From: an uncultured Bacteroidota bacterium | GTDB taxonomy: Bacteria; Bacteroidota; Bacteroidia; UKL13-3 | Direction of reading: 5' to 3' | Length of the DNA stretch: 42,297 nucleotides | Assembly (NCBI GenBank): GCA_903898215.1 | Contig: CAIUEQ010000288.1 | Coordinates: 1 to 42,297, forward strand | In this document: in pieces, positions 19,901-29,415 of the stretch | Layout: each line of letters opens with the position of its first letter | How positions within the stretch are numbered: the first letter of the stretch is position 1 | The notes under the pieces: generated by a model | Seen by the model: only the letters and a program-made list of their open reading frames with translations | Told to the model about the DNA's origin: nothing | Database searches by the model: none | Made by a program: the position numbers and the translations under genes

Positions 19901-20667
19901 AAAGAGCCATCCATTCTTTTCCCGATATCTTCTCCACTATCAAATCCTTTAGTTATTAAAGCTTGAACTGTTTTGTGAATTCGATCTCCATGAAAAACAG
20001 TGGTAAGATTTTTTCCAATTAGATCATTCATGCTTTTACATCCCCACATTTTTACAAGAGCTTCGTTTGCATATATAATGTTTCCTGAAAGATCAGTCAT
20101 TCCCATTCCGCTTATTGATTTAGAAATGGCTTCTTCTTTTAATTTTAAATTTTTTTCGAAAATTTCTCTTTCCGAAATATCAGTAATATGTGCCAATAAA
20201 AATTTCTCTCCATTGTTTAAAAATGTTTTAAGCACAATACTCACCCAAAAGTTATTGCCGAAAGTACTTTCTGAATCAACTTCGATAATTTGCACCTTGG
20301 AAGTTTTAATGGCTTTTTCGGCAGCTGAAAGCATACCTGATTTTTTCCAAGATTTTATTTTACGAAAATTCTGTTTACAGAGTTGTTCAACAGATCCACC
20401 TGTAATTTTTGCAATTGCTGGGTTTGCATAAACACATATCCCCGACTCAGCTTGATAAATTAATGTTCCTATTGGCGATGCCTCAATAATTTCCTGATTA
20501 AAAATTGTGGAATGAGAAAAACTTTGGGTTGGTTTTGATTTACTTTTTAAGACGGAATCAATTTTTTTAGGTGATAATTTTGATGCAGTTAACCGTGTAG
20601 CATTTTTTTTTGCAGCACCTTTTGGTTTGACAGAATTTTGCTTCATAAATAAATCAAATAAATTCAA
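16975..20667 (-). CDS. multi-PAS/GAF sensor histidine kinase
   Basis: Repeated PAS/PAC ends (ITDISERE, FIDISERK, VSDINERK, IIDITDRK, NSDITNLK, HSDISERK), a GAF-like segment (RGYRSSISIPIKVREKVIGVFVIYS), HisKA YIVSHNLRSPVANIKGF and HATPase motifs NSIKYR, DNGLGID, GKGMGLFMVK. Start could be 20646. Confidence 0.9.
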   Translation of the reverse strand: MNLFDLFMKQNSVKPKGAAKKNATRLTASKLSPKKIDSVLKSKSKPTQSFSHSTIFNQEIIEASPIGTLIYQAESGICVYANPAIAKITGGSVEQLCKQNFRKIKSWKKSGMLSAAEKAIKTSKVQIIEVDSESTFGNNFWVSIVLKTFLNNGEKFLLAHITDISEREIFEKNLKLKEEAISKSISGMGMTDLSGNIIYANEALVKMWGCKSMNDLIGKNLTTVFHGDRIHKTVQALITKGFDSGEDIGKRMDGSLFDVEFSANIVFDDSGKPQCMFGSFIDISERKVSEKTLITEQQNLLEQTVNLQKSEANIRSVFDNSFTGFVLMDTDFKVKSFNTIIQKFLEKEFGTEIVIGKNILNFVTGFLNDKFQVELPETLKGNIFKIESNLCGISGMPHWYHIRLFPSLNLHKNIVGVILAVSDINERKVLENELRQSEEDYRKLFENHSAIKYILEPETGKIIDANYAAAKFYGWSREELKKMNIRQINVNKTDEQLRNDLKETHRLNKYNIQVKHQLADGSVRDMEVLGNSVIMGGKSYIHSIIIDITDRKLAEAKIREKDLEFRKLSDNVPDLIFQFSRRIDGTYFVPIASSGIKNLFGCNPEDVVDDFTPIGKVLHPDDAERVIHDIEYSAKNLSYFTCEFRVQIPGKEIQWIYSKSTPEKLDDGTITWYGFNSDITNLKKTEERLLKINRLYEFISQVNYLVLRAQSIENLYHEICDIAIIYGKFYMSWIGLINDKNDSVNAVAWSGHEDGYLKNAFIVSSANTSSGNGPIGKTIREGKTFVSDDIENDPSMAPWRDNALKRGYRSSISIPIKVREKVIGVFVIYSNEKNFFSSKEEIELLEKVTQNISFAINNIQTSEENKIAEKQIIESEEKYRLLIHTMNEGLLSVDNDDVIQYANNRMFQITGYTPSELVGKVAFKIFVDEEQKNLFKEKHNLRLEKKSDTYEIQLRKKNGELIWVSISGTPILDSAGNVVGSIGVHSDISERKAAEKHNKNITDDLIKRNKDLEQFTYIVSHNLRSPVANIKGFNDILKTVELQQTEKDEMLNGVFTSVNKLDDVIQDLNHILQLKQVINEKKEKISFTELVNDIKFFMGLKIGENEVIIKSDFSEIDEMFTLKSYINSVFYNLISNSIKYRRINEDALIDISSKKVDNKFFITFKDNGLGIDLVRNSNKIFGLYKRFHSHTEGKGMGLFMVKTQVETLGGKISVKSEVGKGTEFLIEFDL

Positions 20668-20864
20668 TACAAAAAAAGTATCGAGAGGGGATTTTCAACT
20701 TTTATATGCAAGCAATGTCTGTATTAAATAATTGCAAATTCATGATTTTGGTCAGGAATAAACATACAAAAAAAAACATAAACACCTACTTCCCTTTAAT
20801 ATACGAGCTATGTTTTGAATAAGGTCGAAAAAAAATATTTCAAGAAACTAAGAGGATACTTTTA

Positions 20865-23252
20865 TCAACTCTCGCTTCGCAATTTTCTTCTATCAACTTC
20901 GATGCCTTTATTTTTTAAAAATCCGGCATTGGAGCGCAAACGTAAAAACCATAATACCCGAACTTCTTTATAGAAAAAATTAGTTGTTTCAATTTTTCTT
21001 TTAAACGTATTATAAAATGCAAAACCAACTGAAGTTGAAGAATTTCCTATGGAATCATGTTTATGAAAATAGATTGGAAATACGCTTTTGGTAACTGTTC
21101 CTGCAACTTTACAATCGGCATATAATAAGTAAAGCAAGCGTCTGTCGTAATCGTGATTATCAAAATTAACAGCACTAAAAAGTGGTCCCAAAATATGATG
21201 ATTGCTATAAATTCCTTGTTGCTTTTTATAGGTATATGCTTGCCACAAAAAATGATAACTTTTAAATTCAGGAGATTTATATTTATAAAAAAATGGAAAT
21301 AATCCCCAGAAATTTGCTTTGCTTGTATTGTTCAACCAAAATATTGGTGCAAGATGAAATGCAGTTTGTATAGCTGATTTTTTATATCCTACAATCGGCC
21401 AAATTAATTGATAACTGTTAGAAGTATCGGTTTTAAAATGCTGGTAAGCGATTAACCCAAATAAATCACTTTGAAGGTGTGAAGGCTTATAATACGAATG
21501 ATAGTATAAAGGGAAAAGCAATGAGGTAGTCCGTTTTTGAGATTCGATATCCCAAAACAACGGAGTAAATACTAAATGATGGTTATGATTGATTTTACTT
21601 TTCCCAAAAGAAAATAATGGAAAAAGTGTTTTTGATTGATACTGTTTATTAAAGAAGGAATGATAAAACGGAAATAAAAATTGCTGTGATGATGATGCAT
21701 TTTTGAAATTTAAAAATGTTGGAAACACATAAAGTGAAAAGTTGTTTGTTGCATCATTGTAACGATATCTGTAAAATGGAAAGAGTGAACGTGTATGGAT
21801 ATTTGATCTGTCTAAATTCCAAAAAACAGGAAATAGCACTGTTGAATTATTTGTATACGCTTTAGAGTAACGCACTTCTCCGGATGATTCATGATAATGC
21901 CAGTAAATAGGAAACAGCACATCAGTTTTCAATTCAAATTTATTTCTGTTTGTGTATTCAAACGACTTTCGATAATGCCAAATTAATGGAAACAATACGT
22001 GATAATTTTCAATACTTGACGAATCAGAATGATGTTTTAACCACCATAATGGAAATAAAAATTTGCGGTCGGTTTTAACATTGGAAATATGCCAATAAAT
22101 TGGTGTGATATTGCTATAAGAAGTTACTATAGAATCCCATGCCCTAAGTATTTTTCCTTTTCCATAAAATGGCATCACCCCAACATAATCATTTGAACTT
22201 TGAAAATGTCCATCATAAAAAGTAACCGAATGATGATTCCAGTAAATTGGAAAAATTGTGGTATTGTTTTTAGAATTATAGTTACTATCATTTAATGATG
22301 GGTTAATGTAATTCACATGACTTTTATTTCTGAAATACACTGGAAACAAAACAGTGCTGTGAATGGTATCATTTTTTAAAGTTTGATTCTTTTTCCAATA
22401 AACAGGAACCACAAAATGAAAATTATAACTCGGCTTATTGATGTTCCATACAAATGGAGTAAACCCATAAAATGTTTTATGCTGTACGTTATTTTTTCCG
22501 TAGCCAAAAAAAGGCATCATCAAAAATGAGCTATGTTCTGGCCTTTGATAACGCCATACAATAGGGAAAACTACATCATTTTTAATATCAACATTTCGTT
22601 TCCTGAAATAAAATGGAAAGGCTGTAAACCTATTGTTGTTTTCGGCTTTATGCTTGAAAAAAAATATTGGGAAAACCCATGTTGATGAGTTAGATAAATT
22701 AGCCTGACGAAAATAAAATGGCACTAAACTGCTAGTTGATTCTGCTTTATTTCGGTAATAATAATAAAGTGGGAAAACCATAAATTCAGACTTATCGTTT
22801 ACTTTATCATTTTTATACCACAGAAAAAACAATAGATTATTTTTTAAGTAATCACCATTATCTGATCGTGAGTATTCTAATAAATCGATGCCGGGAACAA
22901 TTTCCAATACTTTATACGATTGAATTCTTGAAATAAAATTATTGGTATACCTATAAACACTCGGATAATATAAACTTCCAACTCTGACATCTTTTTTTAG
23001 TGAATTAAAACTGTAGGTATAAACAGGAAGTAGATGAGTATGAAGATCGTTATTGATTAAATTTTTTCGGTAAGTAAAAAGTGAAGCTGCAACTTGTACT
23101 CGTTTTTCGGAATCTGTTTTATCACGATAAACTATCGGCCATAAATGTATGTTTCTTCCACGGGTAATTCCGAAATCCGATTTCATGTCGTCTTGAGCAA
23201 ATGCATGAAACGAGAGTAAAATAATCGTACATATGGTAAAAAACTTCTTCAA
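20865..23252 (-). CDS. exported repeat protein of unknown function with about 30 '[h]P[IVLF][YFW]' aromatic units
   Basis: Signal peptide MKKFFTICTIILLSFHAFAQ; repeats such as VFPLYYYYR, AFPFYFRKR, LFPVYFRN, IFPIYWNHH, LFPLWWLKHH, LFPIYWHYH, LFPVFWNL, LFPLYYHSY, VFPIYFHKH. Confidence 0.8.
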   Translation of the reverse strand: MKKFFTICTIILLSFHAFAQDDMKSDFGITRGRNIHLWPIVYRDKTDSEKRVQVAASLFTYRKNLINNDLHTHLLPVYTYSFNSLKKDVRVGSLYYPSVYRYTNNFISRIQSYKVLEIVPGIDLLEYSRSDNGDYLKNNLLFFLWYKNDKVNDKSEFMVFPLYYYYRNKAESTSSLVPFYFRQANLSNSSTWVFPIFFFKHKAENNNRFTAFPFYFRKRNVDIKNDVVFPIVWRYQRPEHSSFLMMPFFGYGKNNVQHKTFYGFTPFVWNINKPSYNFHFVVPVYWKKNQTLKNDTIHSTVLFPVYFRNKSHVNYINPSLNDSNYNSKNNTTIFPIYWNHHSVTFYDGHFQSSNDYVGVMPFYGKGKILRAWDSIVTSYSNITPIYWHISNVKTDRKFLFPLWWLKHHSDSSSIENYHVLFPLIWHYRKSFEYTNRNKFELKTDVLFPIYWHYHESSGEVRYSKAYTNNSTVLFPVFWNLDRSNIHTRSLFPFYRYRYNDATNNFSLYVFPTFLNFKNASSSQQFLFPFYHSFFNKQYQSKTLFPLFSFGKSKINHNHHLVFTPLFWDIESQKRTTSLLFPLYYHSYYKPSHLQSDLFGLIAYQHFKTDTSNSYQLIWPIVGYKKSAIQTAFHLAPIFWLNNTSKANFWGLFPFFYKYKSPEFKSYHFLWQAYTYKKQQGIYSNHHILGPLFSAVNFDNHDYDRRLLYLLYADCKVAGTVTKSVFPIYFHKHDSIGNSSTSVGFAFYNTFKRKIETTNFFYKEVRVLWFLRLRSNAGFLKNKGIEVDRRKLRSES

Positions 23253-23302
23253 TAGAAATAAATTGTTTCAAGCAGTTTTATAATCTATCCGTTACAATAC
23301 CT

Positions 23303-23947
23303 TCAATTAAAACTTTTAAAATCCTGAAATGCTTGTATCAGCACATCTAATCTAATGGTATGTTTACGCTTGCCAACCCAAAGTGTGGTAGTTGCTAATT
23401 CAAGAGGGTCAGAAAAAACTTTTTTCTCGATACTTACAAATACATCATTTTGAATTGTCAGATCAATAGAACTTGAAGAGCCAACTGGCGGTGCTGCTTT
23501 ACTAAATTCAAATTTTAATTTATCGACATTGGCCAAAAACGTATTGCAATTTTCAACAGAAATAGTTGTGAAGTAAATCGACAAATCTCCTAACTGTCTG
23601 ATAAAATCGTTTCCACGAACATTTGTATAAAGGTCGTTCACATCAAAATAATATAGGCTATCGTACAAGTAAAACTGTTTTGCAATTTTATGAGAACCAA
23701 TAACCAGACATTTTAAATTATCACTTTTAAAAGCCACTAATTCGATCTGAGCTTTATTGGTCATCTCTTGCTCACGAAACAATAATTTAGTTTTGCTTGA
23801 AATGATTCTACCCGTTTCGTGTTGCTGAAGATTATTTTTAATATAATAATCGTAAACGTTTGTAACCGAATTACTGCAAGATGTGAGTATGGTTACTGAA
23901 ATAATAATGTAAAAAATTATGTTGCTGTTTTTGACGCGAAATTTCAT
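23303..23947 (-). CDS. hypothetical lipoprotein
   Basis: Signal with lipobox-like TILTSC. Confidence 0.65.
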   Translation of the reverse strand: MKFRVKNSNIIFYIIISVTILTSCSNSVTNVYDYYIKNNLQQHETGRIISSKTKLLFREQEMTNKAQIELVAFKSDNLKCLVIGSHKIAKQFYLYDSLYYFDVNDLYTNVRGNDFIRQLGDLSIYFTTISVENCNTFLANVDKLKFEFSKAAPPVGSSSSIDLTIQNDVFVSIEKKVFSDPLELATTTLWVGKRKHTIRLDVLIQAFQDFKSFN

Positions 23948-24001
23948 AAATTTTTTCTAAAGAATACAACCAAATTTATTCATTTGTCCATAATAAAAAA
24001 A

Positions 24002-24427
24002 TCATTCCCCATAATATTCTACAAATTGATTTTCGGTTTCAAATAATTTTATGCAATGAAGCTTTCCATTTTCGATATGAGGTTCGAGCTGTTTCCAAAT
24101 CTCCACAACAATATTTTCGATACTTGCCATCTTGCCTTTCATAAAATCAACATCCAAATTGATATTCTTATGGTCGATTTTATCTAATACAAATTCATGC
24201 ATCACATCCTTTAATTTTCTTAAGTCCATCACCATTCCTGTATTTTCATCAGCAACACCTTTTAGGGTAACATAAATATCAAAATTATGACCATGGTAAT
24301 TTTTATTGGCACATTTTCCAAAAAACTGCTCATTCTGTTCATCTGTCCAACGTGGATTAAACAATCGGTGAGCAGCATTAAAATGAGCTTTACGGGTAAT
24401 ATAAACGATGTTTTTTTTATCTGACAT
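24002..24427 (-). CDS. 6-pyruvoyl-tetrahydropterin synthase / QueD-like protein
   Basis: ITRKAHFNAAHRLFNP, CANKNYHGHNFDIYVTLKG, GMVMDLRKLK, DHKNINLD, TIENI-like ASIENIVVEIW; start at 24427 preferred. Confidence 0.9.
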   Translation of the reverse strand: MSDKKNIVYITRKAHFNAAHRLFNPRWTDEQNEQFFGKCANKNYHGHNFDIYVTLKGVADENTGMVMDLRKLKDVMHEFVLDKIDHKNINLDVDFMKGKMASIENIVVEIWKQLEPHIENGKLHCIKLFETENQFVEYYGE

Positions 24428-24588
24428 CCTATTTAAATTTTTGTGCAGCAAATATACTCACCTATCGGAAACACACTAACATACGTCAGCATTTTATTCC
24501 TATTTAAAAATCATAAGGCTTTTCTTAAATATGAACTGCTGTAAATGTTCCTAGAATCATTATTTTTGAGCGTTTAACAAATAATCAG

Positions 24589-25554
24589 ATGATCATAATC
24601 ACAGGTGCCGAAGGGTTTATAGGAAGTTGCCTTGTTGCTAAATTAAACGAAGATGGGTTTAACGACCTTATTCTTGTTGATGATTTCAGCGATGGTGAAC
24701 GTTCGAAGAATATCACAGAAAAAAAATATACTGCAAAAATTGAGCGCAAAGAATTCTTTGATTGGTTAGATAAAAACGAACATCTAGTAGAATTTATATT
24801 TCATATCGGAGCAAGAACTGACACTACCGAAAGTGATGAAAAAATATTCAAAGAGCTGAATCTTGATTTTTCAAAGACACTTTGGAATGCTTGCGTTAAA
24901 TATGGATTGCCATTGGTTTACGCATCTTCAGCGGCAACTTATGGTGATGGTGAATTTGGTTATGATGATGACACAAAATTACTTGACCAATTACAGCCGA
25001 TGAATCCATACGGTCGCTCAAAAAATGATTTCGATAAATGGGCAGTTACACAAAATGATGTTCCGTTTTTTTGGGCAGGATTGAAATTTTTTAATGTATA
25101 CGGACCGAATGAATACCATAAAGGACGAATGGCATCAGTTGTGTTACATGCCTTCAACCAAATAAAAGAAACAGGAAAAGTAAAACTGTTTAGATCACAT
25201 AAACCTGACTTTAATGATGGTGAACAAATGCGTGATTTTATTTATGTGAAAGATTTGTGTGATGTCTGTGTTTTCTTAATGACAAATCGTAAACATAGCG
25301 GTATCTATAATTTAGGAAGCGGTAAAGCCCGAACTTTTAAAGATCTGGTAAAAGGAATTTTTGTTGCTCTTAACATAACACCACAAATTGAGTTCATAGA
25401 TACCCCTGAAGATATCAGAGAAAAATATCAGTATTTTACAGAAGCAAAAATGGAAAAATTGAAAAGTATTGGCTATACAAAACCTTTCACAAGTGTTGAA
25501 GATGGTGTAATGGATTATGTGAAAAATTATTTACAGCTGAATAAACGTTGGTAA
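24589..25554 (+). CDS. hldD: ADP-L-glycero-D-manno-heptose 6-epimerase
   Basis: MIIITGAEGFIGSCLVAKLNEDG; FHIGARTDTTE; YASSAATYGDGEFGYDDD; NPYGRSKNDFDKW; FNVYGPNEYHKGRMASV. Confidence 0.92.
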   Translation: MIIITGAEGFIGSCLVAKLNEDGFNDLILVDDFSDGERSKNITEKKYTAKIERKEFFDWLDKNEHLVEFIFHIGARTDTTESDEKIFKELNLDFSKTLWNACVKYGLPLVYASSAATYGDGEFGYDDDTKLLDQLQPMNPYGRSKNDFDKWAVTQNDVPFFWAGLKFFNVYGPNEYHKGRMASVVLHAFNQIKETGKVKLFRSHKPDFNDGEQMRDFIYVKDLCDVCVFLMTNRKHSGIYNLGSGKARTFKDLVKGIFVALNITPQIEFIDTPEDIREKYQYFTEAKMEKLKSIGYTKPFTSVEDGVMDYVKNYLQLNKRW

Positions 25555-25686
25555 AAACCAAAAAAAATAACACAAAGGCACAAAAGATTAAATTAGAATA
25601 ACGGTAACACTTTGTGTAATTAAATAATTTTTCCTTTGTGATTTAGTATAGAAAAAACATAAACAAATTTGTAATTATAAAAGTAT

Positions 25687-28600
25687 TTGAAAATTCAGTT
25701 CAAACATTATTGGTTATTACTTACTGCAGGGCTTTTGGCTTTTTCATTACTGGTGTGGCTCGAGCATAAACAAAACAGTAATGTTGAATTTCAAACTCAA
25801 AAAGCTTATTCCGAAACACAAAGGATCATCAATGAGAAAGAGTTAACCTTCGTAAAAATTACCAACAAATTAATTCCTGATTCATCAAAACTTCAACGCA
25901 ATTGGACTTCCATTATTGAAATTGCTCATGATGAAAATATTATTATTCAAGTTTATAAAAACGATACCATAATTGTTTGGAGCAGCAATGAAATTGATAC
26001 CAAGCAATGTTTAAGTGAATTTAAAACCGGGTCGAGTTTTTATCAGGGTGTGAATGGAAATTATTTAGCCTACAAAAATACAACAGGCTCTTTTTCCTAT
26101 GTTTTGCTGTATGCGATAAACTCTAATTATGCGTTTAAAAATCAATACATCAATAATCATTTTAATACCGAGCTCTCATTTATAAAAGATGGTTTTGTAC
26201 TTCCAAAAGCTGTCGAAAATTTTAAAGACATTAAAGACATCACAGGAAATTATCTTTTCTCCATACAAATTTTTACGTCTTCAGAAAAAATAAATCATGC
26301 CATTTCCATCCTTTTATTGATTGTAATCTTAATCAATTTACTGCTCATACATTTAATTGCTAGGAACTATATTCAAAAATATTTTTGGCAAACATCTGTC
26401 ATCTTTTTTGCAGCATTTTTTATTATTCGTTGGGTTAATATTTATTTCCAATTGCCTGTTTCCATTTATGAAATAAAATTGTTTGACCCTTCTATTTATG
26501 CTTCATCATTGTGGTTTCCGTCACTCGGAGATTTATTGATTGATACCATTATTTGTTTTTGGTATTTGATTATTTTAGAAAATGTGTCTTCCAAAAAAGC
26601 TAAAACTGAAGCTGCTACTTCAGGAATAAAATGGTTTTGGGTAAAATTTATTTCATTATTATTACTTTCTCTTGCAAGTGCTCACCTCGCATTCAGTTCA
26701 ATTAAAAGTTTAACCATCGATTCGCAGATATCTTTTAATGTGAGCAATTTTGCTTTAGTAAATCAGTTTACTCTTGTAGGAATTATTGTTGCTATTCTAT
26801 TACTATTATCGGTGTATTTTATATGCAGAAATTTTGTAAGAACTACTCAAAGTCGTGATGAAAAAAATATAGCATTGATGGTTAGTGTTGGAGTTTTTAT
26901 CACTCTTACTTATACCCTCTTTGTAAAATATTATTTCAAAACAGATACCTTTCAATTACTGCTTCCGGTAAGCATACTCGCAACCTTCATCCTGTTTAAA
27001 CTTTTTATCAAACAGCTAAATCGCTTCCCTCAATATTTTGTTGTCGTATTTATTATTTCAGGATTTATCTCCATCACAATTACTCATTGGGTGAATATTA
27101 AAGAAAGGGATAATAGGAAACTATTTGCAGGAAAACTTGTCACGCAAAATGATATTACTACAGATTATTTTTTAAGAACAATTGAGAAAAAAATAGCCGA
27201 TGATAAAAATATCACAGATTATTTTTTGTACTTTTTTACAAAATCAAAATTTGAAAAACGTATCAAACAGCTATATTTTACAGGATATTTAAGCAGGTTT
27301 GAAGTAAGTGTTTTGGATTATGATACTTTAGGTTTTGACCTGAAACAAAAAAATTCGTACAGCTATTCTCAGATAAATAAAACCTACGAAAAACAAACTC
27401 TCGAAACCATTGATACCTATTTCAGATACATCAATGGAAGTTCAACCTTAAAAGGATATTTGGCAAAATTTACGGTTCAGAAAAAAGGAAACCGTGTAGG
27501 ATATTTATTCATTTTATTGCAACCAAAATTAATTCAGGATGAAAACAGATTTGATGAATTACTAATTGAAGGCTTTCGTCAAAATAAGAAGAAAATATTT
27601 GATTATTCGTATGCCGTTTATAAAGATAAACATCTGATTTTTCAAAGTGGCGATTATCCCTATCGAATTACAAATACCTGGGGTGAAGCTAGAGACAGCT
27701 TCAGGTTTTTTACTGAGAATAATTTTGATCATGTACTTTTTACCGATTCACAACCTCTTACCATTGCTGTTAGTAAACCTGCCGATTCAGTGATTCAGAG
27801 TGTTGCTTTATTCTCTTTTATATTTACGTTTTGTACGTTAATTCTGATTTTCATTTTATTTATTTACATCGGTATCAATGCGAAGTTTTTCAGGAAAAAT
27901 AAATTGCTGGAAAATTCATTCTCACGTAAAATCAGAAATGTTTTTAACCATTTTCTGTTGGTAGAAAATCCTGATATTTTATACATACGTACACGAATTC
28001 AAACTTCAATTATTTTCATCGTATTTGTTACGCTAGCGTCAACATCCTATTTCACTGTTTCATTCATCACTCAAAAATACAATAGCCGACAAACGGAACG
28101 ATTGATGAAAAAATTACGCAACGTGGCAATCACTATCGAAAATGAAAATATCACCGAGATGGATGATAAATCAAGTGGTGAGCTCGAAGCGTTTATAAAC
28201 CAAATAGCAGATGTGTATGACACTGACGTAACTTTGTATGATGTAAATGGAAAGGTAATGGCTTCAAGCATTGGAAAAATTTATGATGAAGGAATTGTTT
28301 CAGAGTTGATGAATCCTGGAGCATTTTTTCATCTCAATTTTTTAAAAGAATCACAGTTTAGCCAGAACGAAAATATTGCAGCATTGGATTTTCAAGCAGC
28401 ATATTCACCGGTATTCAGAAAAAAATCAGAACTTTTGGGTTACCTGCAACTTCCATATTTTAGTCAGAAATCAGATCTCCTCAATGAAATTTCTTCTATC
28501 ATCATCGGCTTTATAAATTTGTATGTTCTGTTATTTATCATCATCGGAATTATCGCTTATTTAGTTTCACGAAATATTTCTTATCCGTTAATTCTTATTC

Positions 28601-29415
28601 AACAAAAATTATCACGCACCGTTTTGGGAAGTAAAAATGAACCCATCAACTGGCATCGTGATGATGAAATTGGAGAACTTGTAAAACAGTATAATTCGAT
28701 GATCTTACAACTCGAGGAAAGCGCAAAAAAACTTGCTGAAACTGAACGGGAAGGCGCTTGGAGAGAAATAGCCCGACAAATAGCTCACGAAATAAAAAAT
28801 CCACTCACACCGATGAAGCTTAGCATTCAACACTTGCAAAGGGCTTTTAAAAACAAGGATGAGAATATTGAAGATAAAATAAATCGCACAACAAATTTAT
28901 TGGTAAACCAAATTGATACGTTAAGTGAACTTGCAACCGAATTTTCATCGTACGCAAAAATGCCTGCACCGAGTTATGAAAAGTTAAATGTAAAAAACTC
29001 ACTCGATCAACTTGTTGAACTTTATAGTGCCAATACCGACACCAAAATATTTTTAGAATGTGATGATCACATAGAAATAAATTTCGATCGTTCATACCTG
29101 AGCAGAAGTGTTGGAAACATCGTTAAAAATGCAATCCAGTCGATTCCTGAAGACAAGGAAGGAAAAGTTGAAATTACTGTTACCGAAGATAATGAAACCA
29201 TCACCATCAACGTTAAAGACAACGGTAGTGGTATTACTGATGAGCAAGCTGAGAAAATATTTATGCCCTATTTCAGTACAAAAATAAGTGGCATGGGACT
29301 CGGACTACCATTGGTAAAAAATATGATAGAAAGCGGAGGAGGAAAAATAAGTTTCAAAACAATGCTGGATATCGGTACAGAATTTACAATTACACTACCA
29401 AAGAATACAACCTGA
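25687..29415 (+). CDS. NtrY-like membrane sensor histidine kinase with HAMP domain
   Basis: Multiple TM segments, HAMP-like linker, EIARQIAHEIKNPLTPMKLSIQHLQRAF HisKA, NAIQSIPEDKEG, DNGSGI, GMGLGLPLVKNMIESGGG; TTG start. Confidence 0.9.
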   Translation: MKIQFKHYWLLLTAGLLAFSLLVWLEHKQNSNVEFQTQKAYSETQRIINEKELTFVKITNKLIPDSSKLQRNWTSIIEIAHDENIIIQVYKNDTIIVWSSNEIDTKQCLSEFKTGSSFYQGVNGNYLAYKNTTGSFSYVLLYAINSNYAFKNQYINNHFNTELSFIKDGFVLPKAVENFKDIKDITGNYLFSIQIFTSSEKINHAISILLLIVILINLLLIHLIARNYIQKYFWQTSVIFFAAFFIIRWVNIYFQLPVSIYEIKLFDPSIYASSLWFPSLGDLLIDTIICFWYLIILENVSSKKAKTEAATSGIKWFWVKFISLLLLSLASAHLAFSSIKSLTIDSQISFNVSNFALVNQFTLVGIIVAILLLLSVYFICRNFVRTTQSRDEKNIALMVSVGVFITLTYTLFVKYYFKTDTFQLLLPVSILATFILFKLFIKQLNRFPQYFVVVFIISGFISITITHWVNIKERDNRKLFAGKLVTQNDITTDYFLRTIEKKIADDKNITDYFLYFFTKSKFEKRIKQLYFTGYLSRFEVSVLDYDTLGFDLKQKNSYSYSQINKTYEKQTLETIDTYFRYINGSSTLKGYLAKFTVQKKGNRVGYLFILLQPKLIQDENRFDELLIEGFRQNKKKIFDYSYAVYKDKHLIFQSGDYPYRITNTWGEARDSFRFFTENNFDHVLFTDSQPLTIAVSKPADSVIQSVALFSFIFTFCTLILIFILFIYIGINAKFFRKNKLLENSFSRKIRNVFNHFLLVENPDILYIRTRIQTSIIFIVFVTLASTSYFTVSFITQKYNSRQTERLMKKLRNVAITIENENITEMDDKSSGELEAFINQIADVYDTDVTLYDVNGKVMASSIGKIYDEGIVSELMNPGAFFHLNFLKESQFSQNENIAALDFQAAYSPVFRKKSELLGYLQLPYFSQKSDLLNEISSIIIGFINLYVLLFIIIGIIAYLVSRNISYPLILIQQKLSRTVLGSKNEPINWHRDDEIGELVKQYNSMILQLEESAKKLAETEREGAWREIARQIAHEIKNPLTPMKLSIQHLQRAFKNKDENIEDKINRTTNLLVNQIDTLSELATEFSSYAKMPAPSYEKLNVKNSLDQLVELYSANTDTKIFLECDDHIEINFDRSYLSRSVGNIVKNAIQSIPEDKEGKVEITVTEDNETITINVKDNGSGITDEQAEKIFMPYFSTKISGMGLGLPLVKNMIESGGGKISFKTMLDIGTEFTITLPKNTT

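Noticed and set aside
18263-20431. Plus-strand ORFs within the multi-PAS kinase (72-143 aa)
   Set aside because: Antisense to a clear kinase frame, no recognisable motif.
20865-23252. Considered T9SS substrate or TonB-dependent receptor for the repeat protein
   Set aside because: No C-terminal sorting domain, plug domain or TonB box was seen.
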